Positions 48,383 through 60,300 of a stretch of DNA of 64,000 bases are shown here, piece by piece (positions within the stretch are counted from its first letter, which is position 1; every line of letters begins with the position of its first letter). The translations under genes were made by a program, and so were the position numbers. Location of the stretch: the NCBI GenBank assembly GCA_033964015.1, contig CM066912.1, positions 28,172,532-28,236,531 of the forward strand, read 5' to 3'. Origin of the DNA: Scolanthus callimorphus (taxonomy: Eukaryota; Cnidaria; Anthozoa; Actiniaria; Edwardsiidae). The notes beneath the pieces were generated by a model. It searched no databases and had not been told where the DNA came from. It worked only from the letters and a program-made list of their open reading frames with translations.

Positions 48383-48617
48383 GGACCGTAATTTTCTACC
48401 GCGACCATGCCATTGGCTATTTGATTGGCCTTCCATGACTTGTTGTGTCGATAGCCGGCGGATAGCCGTGTCGATGCCACGATTCGGAAAATGCGAGGTT
48501 CCCGATTCTACACAGCAGCAAAAGCTCATGATGTAATGAGCTTTTGACAGCAGCAAGACCAGGTTCCCTGCCGCGCCGTGACTGCGACCCCTTTCAGTCA
48601 TACGAAGTCTGCTCTGA
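48289..48617. mobile_element. MITE, 'AGAGCAGATTTCGTATGAC' family, copy 2, exonised
   Basis: GGGCCGATTTCGTATGACTG, then TGAAAAGTGCCGCG, at the left is inverse to TTTCAGTCATACGAAGTCTG, then CTCTGA, at the right. It is longer than copy 1 because of an inner insertion with its own palindrome (CAAAAGCTCAT / ATGAGCTTTTG). The cyclase open frame runs into its left half and terminates there. Confidence 0.8.
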
Positions 48618-48946
48618 GATGCTTTTCACATTTGCTACGATCTCATTTTTTCCCTTTTTTATTAAAGTTATTTAAGACAGAATTTACCAGGATTTCGAGC
48701 AATTTTGTCAAAAAGTGGTAAAAAATCCAGTTACTCAAAACTTTAAAACCCCTTGTCTAGATTTTGGTTTGCTTTGGAAGAACTGCATATCTGTACTATT
48801 AAAATCGCATTGTCATCGTGTCACCCCCCGCCAATCAGATCGCAGCATTTTAGCGCGTTCCCACGGGCAGGCGAAGGTGAAATAAAGGGCAGTATTTATT
48901 TTTTTAAGAATGTTCCGGTCACTGTATTCTAACAAGTCTAGGATAT

Positions 48947-49171
48947 TAGCCGTATTCACACTAGAGACGGAAAACTCGTCTGAGACGAGTTTCTCGTCAG
49001 AAAAAGTTCCTGCTTTATGTCAATTCTGCTCAGAAACACTTGCTTGTTATCTGTCTAAACTTTCTCCTTCAAAAAATTTGTTTTCACGTGATCACAGAAG
49101 AACAGGGAACCATATTCAAGGCGAGAAACTCGTCTCAGACGGGAAACTCGTCTCTAGTGTAAATACAGCTA
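48947..49171. mobile_element. MITE, 'TAGC(C/T)GTATT(C/T)ACACTAGAGACG' family
   Basis: TAGCCGTATTCACACTAGAG, then ACGG, is inverse to CGTCTCTAGTGTAAATACAG, then CTA. Inside, AACTCGTCTGAGACGAGTTT is itself a palindrome and recurs near the right end (GAGAAACTCGTCTCAGACGG). 225 bp. Confidence 0.75.
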
Positions 49172-49408
49172 TTGATTGCCTTGGAAGTGTATTTACGCTT
49201 GAGACATCTGTCTAAGAAGCACTGAATGGTGTGTAGGGCTGTGTCACACGCCCCATATACAGACAGGCCATACGTTAGATTTTAGGTATGACAATGGAAG
49301 TAACATAACACAAATTTATTTTAACACATGTATTCATAATAAAGGTGTAGGCAGTCTCGTACTGAGTCGTTATCCGTTTCTCATAACGCCCGGTAATGCG
49401 GTACCTTA

Positions 49409-49775
49409 GGCCCTGTCCACACTAACGCGTTTTCAAAAGTATTCGTTTTCAAACTTATACGGATTCGTAGCGTATTAGTGTGGACGGGAGATTCGGAAAA
49501 TTTAGCTCCAAAAAAGCGATCAGTTTTTATTTGATGTTGACGTGTGCAAGGAACGGGTCTCAAATTAAGTGGTACATTGACGTCAACGTTTTCATTTTTA
49601 TTCGGATTCGACCGTCCACACTAAACGATCTGTATACGGATTCGTTTTTATTCACTTTCGAGAGCGTTTTCAAACTTATACGGATTCGATGAAAACGATC
49701 AGCGTGTTAGTGTGGACGGAAGGCCTAAACGAATCAAAAAGTATGCGGATTTAAACGGATTTGGACGGGGTCTTA
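49409..49775. mobile_element. MITE, 'CCACACTAACGCGTTTTC' family, copy 2
   Basis: GGCCCTGTCCACACTAACGC, then GTTTTCAAAAGTATTCG, at the left. Internal GTGTTAGTGTGGACGG and CCGTCCACACTAAACG flank an inner unit. The right end TTTAAACGGATTTGGACGGG is a diverged inverse. Copy 1 is at 11520-11943. Confidence 0.65.
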
Positions 49776-50950
49776 TCGGGCCCGCTTGGCGTGTTTCCAG
49801 TTCTTTCGCGTTTTGCACGATTTGGGCTTCCTATCCTGTGGTTTCGGCACTTTTGCAAGTGTGACGCGGAAAGCAATATAACCGCTCGAAACTGCAGAGT
49901 CTGTCGGAGTCTGCCCTCCAAATGCGGAAGCATGGAGGATAGCCAGGAAAACAAAAACAGAACGAAAACAAACAGAAAACAAAAACAATAATCTACATAT
50001 GTATCTCGTGCTGTCTTGGAAATTTGGAAAACGTAAGCTCCAGACCCAAAACGTAAGGCCAAAAATTGCAGATCTGCTAGAATATGATCATATCTTTCTC
50101 TGAACTTTTGCACCTCGCATTTCTTGCACCCGAGGCGAAAATTATGGTTTAAATTCAAAATTTATCGTTCGCTGTTGTTATGTACATTTTTTCAATTGTC
50201 TCCATTTCATAGGCCAGTGAATCTTTAGCGCATGTGAACTTTGTTTTGCCGCGGTGTTAGCCAGTTCATGGAAAGGGAGTGGTTCTTTGAATGTCAAAAG
50301 TGACACTTCATTTCAGAGTCAACTTCGCTGATCCATTTATATTTCCCCCCAGGGAAACTGCCTAGCTTTATTATAATGAATAATTATAATAACTAAGTAA
50401 ATAACAAATACTTTATTTACCCAAGGCAGTCTCATTTTGTATAAAAAGCAAACTTGTTACAAGAACGTGAAAATCCGTGATATTTTTCCCAAAAAAGCTT
50501 CAATCAACCAATCAAAATTTTATTTGAACACAGAATCAGTTCATAAAAGTACAGTGTAACTGTAGAAATATTCTCTTCCAAAGAGCTGTGTATTGTTAAA
50601 AAAAACTATCTATCTATTATAATATGAATATTATACTCTCAAGATTGTTCGCTTATGAGAGCTTGTAGGATCCTTTGTTTACAGGTTGCTCACTAAAAAA
50701 AGGGATTTGGGATTTATAACAGATCAAGACACTTTCTTAAGAATAACAAATGAACTTATGCTGAGCTTTTCATTGTATTTTTTGAAAAGCATAATGTATT
50801 CTAAAATTTCGTGAAATCATTGGGGCAAAACGCTCATAGCTTGCCTGTTTTCTCTAAATTGAACGTTACACCACGTGCTTAGAATAAACTTGAAATCATC
50901 CAAATATGTTTCAGTCACAGTCCTCTATTGACATATAGCTCTTCATTTTA

Positions 50951-50987
50951 TAGCTCCCTCGAATCAGGCAATTCGAGGGAGCTAGCA
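50951..50987. repeat. Short perfect hairpin
   Basis: TAGCTCCCTCGAAT and its exact inverse ATTCGAGGGAGCTA are separated by six bases. It is isolated, with no T-run that would suggest a bacterial-type terminator. Confidence 0.7.
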
Positions 50988-53115
50988 TCAGTGATGCTCA
51001 ACTTTGCTTATGCTAATGAGCCCAACCACCGTAAAGAAAGGATTATCCTATAGCTCAGTGAATGAATCTGTCCAGGGATTTGAACAAAAGATTCATAAGA
51101 AGAGAATTCTATACAAAGTGAACCGAACAGTTATTAACTGTTGAGCAATCTCGACAATAAAATTCTTTACAAAAACGGCGGTGTACGAAAAGAATTTCCA
51201 AAGAGAGCTTCTCTCTAACGACAGTCTCAGGGGAAATTATTTATCGGCGACAAAGGATGGAATTAGATTGAATGGCTCTTCTGCCGCTTATTTAAGCTCG
51301 GAACTGGAAAATCAGTGCAGTCAAGCAAGTGCCCTCGAACCAGCAAGGCAGTGGTTCAGTTGTTTGCAGCAGACGTTTCTTTGACCGGTTTCAGGTAAGC
51401 TTAGTCCATAACATAGACTATAACATTTCATGGAGAGGCCCGAGAGAGGGCTAAGAAGAGGGTTGTTGCTCGTTTTTTGTGACCGTGAGCCTCTATTTCA
51501 GTGCTTTGGACACCAAAACACATCTCATTTAGGAGACGCAGTGATCAGTTCAGTATTGTTTCAGTGTTATCAAATCAAAGGCAAAAATGGCTTCCCGAAT
51601 ATGCCAGGCAGAAATTGGTGTCCCAAAATTCTGTAGATCAGTTGCCAAAATTTTGCAAAAATCCTAGAATACGTGGAGCAGACGAAGCAACACGAACCAA
51701 CCGAAAATTGTCGGCTCGCGCCCCTGATTTTAGTGCATGATGGTCAGATGTTTCCATAGTGCTCTGGAGAAATCCAGGATTGTTTTGTTTCCTGGTATTC
51801 TTGGAGACAGTTTGGAGAGACTTTTGGAAGAACTGCTTTAATTCAGAAAGGAATTTTGTCCAAGACAAAACAAGAACAAAACGTCTTCCCAAGTTGTCGT
51901 ATATACTTAATGAAAACAACTAGAAAATTCTAGAAAACTCTTGGGGAAAAATATGAGCTTTCTTGAGAATTCCTGGTTTCTGAAAACTTGGCGAACAGTT
52001 GAACCTGTACGACAGTGGGAGTGTTTTTGAATTTCTTGTAAAGGCATCGTGCAAGGTTTAGCATACACACCCCAAAAACATACCTTCATGTTTGTTCGAG
52101 ACTTCGGCTTTAGGGATCGGTCAACCGAGGAATCAGTCATTAGTGCACATTTGGCGCGGTTTCCATTGCTATTCATGATCACCGGGTATTAACTCGGATA
52201 ATGACTTCCAACAAACTAAAAGTCGGGGTGGGGATTTGAATTCTCCAGGGAAAGGTTGCCGGTTGATCAACAGAATTTAATTATTTCTAGGTATATAACT
52301 GAATCTTTAATAAGCCATTTATGACCTAGACTTCATAATGACTAATTCCAATCAACCAAACCCAAACACCTAGCGAATTGAAATCCATACCAATCCATAC
52401 CCGAGATAAAACATCCAATAATCTCAGTTTGAAGGTATCGCGCTCTTACCAAAATCCCTTCGATTCACTGGTTTTGTACGAAAACAAAAGACATAATTCG
52501 TGCTCTGCTAACAAATGGATGCACTCAAGCTGTATATTTTTGGTTTGGAAAGTCAATCCTTTTTCAATCATGGTTGAATATTTTCCTCTGTGTCACAACT
52601 TAAAATTGTGCGTGGTAAAAATTCATTGCAATAAGTTTCACTGCCAGGGAAAGCACTTCTATGAAAACGGTCAAAATAAGTAACAATAGTTTCCTATCGG
52701 ATTTAATGCACTTTCCTTTTTAATTATAAACTATACTCCTTGCCAAAACTGTCAAATTCACTGAGAAGAATGCATTTCATCATCTGTTCACCTTGTCAAC
52801 TGTAAACTAAGTCCGTTAATTACCTCGATTCTCGGAAATAAACCACTAGCCTACGGCCCTTGACTTTTAGATCTATTTGGGTAGTTGCCTCTAATCTCGG
52901 TAATTAAGGCCTTCGGCAAACGCCGAACTCACTTTTGTCGAACCTTAATTTCCTTTTTCAAAGGATGAAGCCGCGCTTCATTATACTTTCTATACCTTTT
53001 AGTCCGAATCTTTGTTTAACTTCACTTTGTTCTTGTTAAACAAAAGATATCAAGAATTCGGACTAAAATCGCATGCGCACTAAACAAGAAATTTAAACTC
53101 CAACTAGGCTTATTG

Positions 53116-53336
53116 CATTCTCGTACCCAGAGCTCCCCCGCTCGTCTGCTCGCAGGCGAGGTTCTGGGGACATCCATTTGAGGGCCGTCGCTGATTGGCT
53201 GATTTTGAGCGTTGGGGCATGCGCTGAAATGTCTTTCTCTCAGCGGCTCTGTATTAAATCTCGCGCATGCGTCAGTGGCTGTCACCAGAGCCTCCCCGCG
53301 AGGTTACGAGCCGGGGAGCTCTGGGTTCGAGAATGG
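53116..53336. mobile_element. MITE, 'ACCCAGAGCTCC' family, copy 2
   Basis: CATTCTCGTACCCAGAGCTC at the left is inverse to GAGCTCTGGGTTCGAGAATG at the right. Internal blocks match 12531-12738 in opposite orientation (GCATGCGCTGAAATGTC, AGCGGCTCTGTATTAAAT, GCGCATGCGTCAGTGGCTGT). Confidence 0.75.
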
Positions 53337-53866
53337 GCTTATTGGAACGGCGCGACTTTGGCACGGCGTTTGCCGTAGGCCTAAGTCTTACTTTGTAGTT
53401 TTTGCGCTGGTCAGTAAAGTGGTGCAATCACATGGAGCCACTACTACTATTTGAATAACAATGTTTAGTATGATTACCGGCTCAAGTGATTATAAGAATA
53501 TCCGCTTTCTCTCGCTATAAGAGAGAAAGGGAGTGCGCGCGAGTTTTGTTATGTTCGTGAAAATACCAACAAAAACAAGTTTTCTGCCTAAAAACCTTAT
53601 GAATCACTTGAGAAATTATACTAAAACAATTAGTCGCCTCAGGCTCCGTGATTATCGGCGAATAGTCGCCTCGACTTCGTGTCGATGACTACTCGCCGAT
53701 ACACGTCGACCGCCCTTGATTTTGAAAGGCGAATTTTCCTGAAATTCTCCCGGGAGAAATACAGTAAAGGTATGACAGTCGTCATGAATTTTTTTCCCCG
53801 GAGACGGAACGAAAAATCTTGAAACTCCAGCAAAACCGCAAAACGGATCTTTACAGCAGTCTGTCT

Positions 53867-54063
53867 TAAGGCCGTTTTAGACTGTACGATTTTCGCCTAC
53901 AATCATCGCATGCGACATGCTCGCATCAGCATACGACTCGAATCGCAAAGTCTAAATCAGCCCTACAACTCCTCTACGACATGCGCTTGCGAGCTAAGTC
54001 ATGTCGCAAGCGTGTCGCATGCGATGGTTGTAGGCGAAAATCGTACAGTCTAAATCGGCCTTT
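53867..54063. mobile_element. MITE, 'GGCCGTTTTAGACTGTACG' family
   Basis: TAAGGCCGTTTTAGACTGTA, then CGATTTTCGCCTACAA, is inverse to TTGTAGGCGAAAATCGTACA, then GTCTAAATCGGCCTTTA. Inner CATCGCATGCGACA / TGTCGCATGCGATG extends the arms. 197 bp. Confidence 0.8.
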
Positions 54064-54358
54064 ACCTAATTTTTACGAAGATGTAGGGGGTCCGGTCTTA
54101 TTTTCAGCCATGTATTTCCCATTTTTCAGCGTACCCCCCCCTCCCCCCCGATAATTATTGCACAATCCCAGAGGCTAGTTACGTTTGCCCCTGACAATCG
54201 CTAAGAACGTTTTCGTTTTGACAAATAATCCTTTGCGCACCGTGAGTCCGTGAGGGGAAATCAGCTGGTGTCTTTGCTAAAACCATGAGTTTTTCTCTTT
54301 AAAACTGCAACTGCTAATCATCCTGTTGTTTTGTTTGTCTTCCAGGTTTACTCCTAAG

Positions 54359-57300
54359 ATGCGACTGCTGACCAGTACAGTTTGCTGTCTCTTCTTCGTT
54401 CTTCTGATTCAGTTCTTGACCGACGAGGCTGATGCCCGGAACAAGAATCGACTTCAAAGCAACCTCCAGCGAAGCTATTCTCCGCCGTCTTGGACTTACC
54501 GTGTCTATCGACGTGATACTGGCGTTTGCGTCTATAAAGGTACATATGAAGAAACATTTTCCAAAAACTGTCGATTTACCGACGTTCGTTCTAATAACTT
54601 CCTTATTAGGACATTCCCCCTTTATTTGGAAGGTCGATAAGTATTTTTCCTCACATTTTAGTGAAATAAGCAGGACAATTCACCTCGAGAAACATCGTTC
54701 TATTGGTCGCCAGTTTGTTTTTGTTCCGACGAGGGGGCGTCATGATTTGAACACCACAGGCAACCCGCGCGGATTTGCCATAAAAACGAAAGCAATTTCT
54801 TGATATGTGTCTTGGAACAACAAGCGTGGGTCTCACTGTATTGCAAATGGGGTGTTCGCAGGTGTTGCGTGACATTTTACATTTTGATCCAAGTATAATG
54901 GCAAGAACAAACTTCTATATAATAGAATTTTAGAAAACGAAGATTTTCAATGAGAACAATCTTGTTTGCAAATATGGATCGAGCTAATTTCTAATCTTAA
55001 TCTTACACCAGGATACAAGCCAGGAGGTGGTGTGCCGAATATCCAGCCTATCCAACCACCCATCTGCAAGGGTTTCTCCAACTCTCTGGGCTTCATCTCT
55101 GGCGTTCTAGGTGTCAGTGCTGGGGCTGGGCGCGCTCTCTCGCAAGTAGCGACACTTATTGCAACGACGGCTAAAGTAGCAAAGGTTTTGAGTGCAGGAT
55201 TTGGCGTGTTTGCTGCAGCTTTTGCCATAGTATCATTTGCGTCTAAGCCAACTCCGAATGATATTTTGAAAAAGGTAAGAGTAAAATAAAAGTTATTTCT
55301 TGTCAGAGTTCACTGGGTTGGGTTTCACGAAGGGAGAATGTTCCCTGGCGTTTGAACTTTATTATTATTATTATTTCATTTTTTGTGTTTCTTTGTGTAT
55401 TTTCACTTAACAACAATTATTGACTAGTACCGTCTGGCTCTGCTATTTTTGAGTGGCTGTGTTCTCCAACAAATTTATTTTGTAAATAACATAATATAAA
55501 AACATTGTATATCCAGAGGACACAATAAACCGTTTTGTTGTTGTTGTAACTTCTGCATCGTATTTCTGAATGGAATAATATAATAAGGTTTGGTTTTCAC
55601 TAGCAACACGAGCAGAAGCAGAGGATCAAACTATTTTCTTTGCAGTGCCGTAGCTAGCTGAGGAGCATAGGGGGAAGTCCCCCCCCCCCCCCCCCGCCCA
55701 GCGTAGCAAACTTTTTAGTGTCAACATGTAGGGAAAAAACCTGCTTGACCCCCCAGCAAAAGAAAAGGATGACCAAGGCTCCTCCCACCCCAACCCCCCA
55801 GATAAAACTTTGTAGCTAGGGCCTTGTTTGCCTAAGCGTAAGCGTACGACATAAGCCTAAGCATATCAACGGCTTCCGTTCTTCTAATGCTTATGTTAAT
55901 GTCGCTTATGTCGTGAAAACCGACCCTAAGAACCACCGTAAATCTTAACAATTGATCCTTTAATTTTTTTTTCGAAGGTTGACGATACTTTCGCAAAACT
56001 GACAAAAGACATGAATGACAGGCTACAGAAGATGGAAGGATACGTAGATGCGCAAGTTATAAAAGTCGAGCAGACTTTTGTCAAAAATGAGTTTGCTGTC
56101 CTGAAGGTAAATGTTGGGACATGGTCCTCCTCGCCGGGATACCTGTCGCGCAAAAAGTCCTCTCCCTCTCCCCTTCGTTTTTTTTTTTTTTTTTGCGCGA
56201 CACAGGTATCCTGAACCCCGAAAAACAATACCAGAAAAAAACCCACGGGAGAGCCAGCCTCTCGCAGGCTATGGTCCTTCCAGTCCGCAGACTTTTTTTC
56301 GTTTTTTTGTTAATCAGTTTGAGACTATGCGATTTCAATGATTCGTAAGGACCCAAAGGCTCAATGGACCGAAACGTAAACTAATTTATCAGTTCTCCGG
56401 GTTGTGCGTGAATATATAGAAATTTAGAGTCCTACAAAAACTAATTTACATTTTACAGGCGCGCAGTGTTTCCCCACCACAGTTTTGAGGGTTGCCTGTG
56501 GTATATTATTGGGCGGCAGGCAGACACGCACGCACGCGCTTACGGTCATGAAAATACCGCTGGACCATGAAGAACGAAATCGATCGTATATCTGAATTAT
56601 TCTGCGCTCTGCAGCCTTCGGCCGCTTAGGAGCTTTGCTATTCATAGTTCCGACTTGTCATTCAAAGCCATAGTTACTGTTGTTATGTCCCACAAACAAA
56701 CCAGGTTTTCCTTTAAAAAAAAATATTCCAATCCCGTTTAGGATTACCAGATATCCTTATCTTCAGATGATCTCAGTTTATACTGTCATAAAAGGCAAAA
56801 AGTGCTGCACATCGGAGTGATTTCGGAAGTCCTGAAATACTGTTTGTGGGACAAGATCAGTTCCCGAGGGAGAATCTTTCCAGCTCTGATTGGTATCTCC
56901 AGATAGCGTGAAATGGCTCCATTGTTTCATCGGAACTATGAATTACTAACACAAGTATTCAATCCTCTCCAGAGATATTTCGCCAACTGCATCGTCCAAG
57001 AGACTACCGAATATTCCGTACGCCAGTGCCAACAAAACTCCATCCGGGACATGGACGCTGCATGGCCAAAATTTCAGCGTCTAAAGACACAGTTTGCAAG
57101 CAACGCCAAGATATCTCTTTATATGACATCAAGCGACTCGAGGCTTCTCTTATCCCGTTTAGAGATTACGCGTCACTTCACCTGTACGCGCTCCAGCTCC
57201 TCGCCAACTCGTACAAAAGTGACCCGGACTCCGCAGAAAAGAACAAACGCTTGAAGATATACCTTGACATCATTAAGAAACGTTCGGATATGTACGTGAA

Positions 57301-60300
57301 ATACGCCAAATGGGCTTATGGTCGGATCTATGTTGAGCAGGTAGGTCTACGGGTTGATACATACATACATACATACGTTACGGTTACAGCGTACGAGCCC
57401 TGCTGTTCCTCGCCCCCTTGTACTTAACCATTATCCTGCGAGATTGCGCAGAATATCGTCTGATACTTAGCCGACGAGGGACGAAGTCCCGAGTTGGCTA
57501 AAATCAGACGATATTCTGCAAAATCGAGTAGGATAATGGTTTTATTATTCAGCACATCGATAGCACAAAAAAAAAACGAAAAACATGACTTTTGTGTATT
57601 ATTTACGAGCTCAAAGCATCATATTTCCCTCAGAGACGGATATCGCAGGATAGCTGTCATGTACAGAAGACAGCTATTGGCGTTCCAATGACCATATTTG
57701 GGCAGTGCATCGATGTGCTGAATAATAATGTAAGATATCCACGGTAACACAACGGACCTGTTACTCAAGCCCTTGTACAGTAAGATATCCACGGGTACAC
57801 AACGTACCTGTTCCTCAGTAAACCTGTTCCTCACTCCCTTGTTGCTGCGAGCGAAGCGAGCAGCATACTATTTCGAACGGTGGGATCTCTGTGGCGCACG
57901 ATATTACTGAAGGAAAAGTCGATTTCGTGGGCTAGATAGAGATGGATGATTTTGACGCCTGCAGTATCGTCCTTACGTAATCAGCAGCTATCGGCCAGTG
58001 ATGAATGCGCATGCCGACGCCTGCAGTATCGTCCTTACGTAATCAGCGGTTATCGGAAGTCCCTTCGTTCTTTTGCGAATTTGGAAAGTCTCTTCGTTGC
58101 TTTAGAAAGTTCCTTTGCTTCGTGATTCTAAAGTTTGAAAGTTTATCATTCAGATGCTACTTATTTGTTCGTGGGAGTATTCATCAAGGCGATAGTCGTT
58201 AAGCGATATTTCTAGAGAAAGGCAATGTGCTTTTAGAAGTCTTTCAGCTTTGTTATGTGCAAATTCGTATGACATTTCGACATGGACAACAGAGTCTGAC
58301 AGAGACCATCGATCGTGTTTTATTCGAAGGGTATGAAATGCATTTCAAGAACGCGTTGTACATGGAAGAGACGATCTCCCTGAATAGTTTACCGGATTGA
58401 GTCCTAATTCCTTTACATTTATCGCAGCACTTTACTTTCAATAGAAACCGCTAGTACAGTAAGATATTCACGGGAACACAACGGACCTGTTCCTCAGTAA
58501 ACTTGTTCCTCATCCCCTTGTACAGTACGATATCCACGGTAACATAACGGACCTGTTCCTCAGTAAACCTGTTCCTCACTACCCTTTCGCTGCTGACTGG
58601 CAAAAAAGCCGAAGTTTGGAACTTGTTGGGAACGCTGGCGGCAAAAAAAATTCTGAGGTTTCCTGTCAAATTTATTCTTATTTTGGAACCCTATGGTTTG
58701 AACAGTTTTAGTCGTTGGCGTGTTCTATTGAACTTGAGCGTATTTTAGTTCTTTTTTATTGTTGTTGCTTTTGAATCGTACTGGCCGGGAAAATTATCCG
58801 TTTTCACTGCTGGCAACTTCCTATCTTACAGCTAAAAAAACGTTGCATCGCGACCTCCGTTTTCAAAACATAGATTTGTTTTTGAGTTTGCTGTTTCACC
58901 AGTCAAATCTTATGAGCCAATCAGATTCTTGCCCTGTTTCGCCTAATGCAGTCACCTGGCTTTCTGTCGCGACGTTGTCTAGTTCAGAGGGAAGGCCAGT
59001 TGACTGCACTAGGCGAAACAGGACAAGAGTTTCATTGGCTCATATAAGTCGATTGGGGGAACAGCAAAGTCAAAAAATTAAAACATAATTTCATTTTGAA
59101 AACGTGGGTCACGATGCAACGGTTTTAGCTGTGCTATCTCATCCAAGGCTTATTGTTTTCTTTTTTTTTTCGAGGCAATTCAGGGAATATTGCGCGTCTG
59201 ACATACCGCGGCAACCTTAACTCCCTGTACGTTGTTCTACGTGGTCCCTAGTGTGGTCGCCCCGGCTTTTATAATAGTTAGTCACAATTCCTTGTCCATT
59301 GTGCTGAATTTCAGGTTGGAAAACATTACAATGGCAAAATCCCCAAAGACGAATTTATCCAAGACAAGAAAGTATATCGCTTGATGGAAGGAGCTTTCTG
59401 GCTAAACAAGGGGGCCAATACCGAAAGACAGATCAAGGTGAAACCGAACTGTCTAAACGGCGACAAGCACGCGGAGATCAACACATGCCAATACAAATAC
59501 CACATGAGGGTGGACGGAAAAGTCAGGAATTCTCGTTATCCTCATCGAGTTTCCAAGAAATCTCGAGACAGTGACTCTGCCTTGAAGGAGTTCGCGACAA
59601 CGGATGCGCGTGACACGTGTGCAAAATTCTTGGGATCCTTGAAGCATGACTTGACGACTTTCTGGTTCGTGGAGTTGCTGAATTTAACAAAGATATGGAC
59701 AATGGTGTGTATTATACGACTGTGACGTCATAGCAAACAGATGGAGTCCTACTACGGAATTCACCGAGCCATGGTTCGCGTCGAATGATTCTCCCGCTCG
59801 GGCTCATGTTTTTGTTTGAATTCCTCCGCGAGCCGGCATGCTTTTTCACTGAAAATGTTTCTGAAAGACCTGAAAACTGGCAATGTCTATGAAATATTTC
59901 ATTGGAAAAAAGCCATCAGTTAAAGTTTAAGTCACTTTGCTTACATATTTCAAGATTGTAACAGATAAGTTTTCTATTTAGATTTTCACATAAGCCCGTG
60001 GAGAAAGGAATGCAGATAAAAACATGACGCCCGAGCGGGGAGAATCGTAGACGTTCTTTGACGCGCACCACGGTTCGGTGAATTCCGTAGTATTAAAGTG
60101 ACATCACAAATTTGAAACACTTCAGATAGTCCACGAATAATGAAAGCACTGAGGTGAATCGGTTGAAACGCGACCGAGATGTGGCCTGCTGAATACATAA
60201 TTTTCTTATACAAATCACTGTATTTTAGACACAGTTCAAACTTTTATGAACGGAACAAAAAATACAGTGCCACTGTATTTGTTAAAGAAATTTATGTATT

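Larger units (their letters stand above)
48383..54345. other. Repeat-dominated spacer
   Basis: It holds MITEs at 48947-49171, 49409-49775, 53116-53336 and 53867-54063 and hairpins at 50951-50987 and about 53630-53710. Open frames such as 51181-51384 and 52378-52683 show no domain or convincing splice context. No gene recognised. Confidence 0.6.

Noticed and set aside
51181..51740. Plus-strand open frames
   Set aside because: Short, different frames, no recognisable motif and no convincing acceptor/donor pair.
57080..57095. A possible 14-base GT...AG 'intron' that would reconcile the frames of exon 4
   Set aside because: Too short for any known spliceosomal intron; an indel or the tandem AGAG acceptor is simpler.
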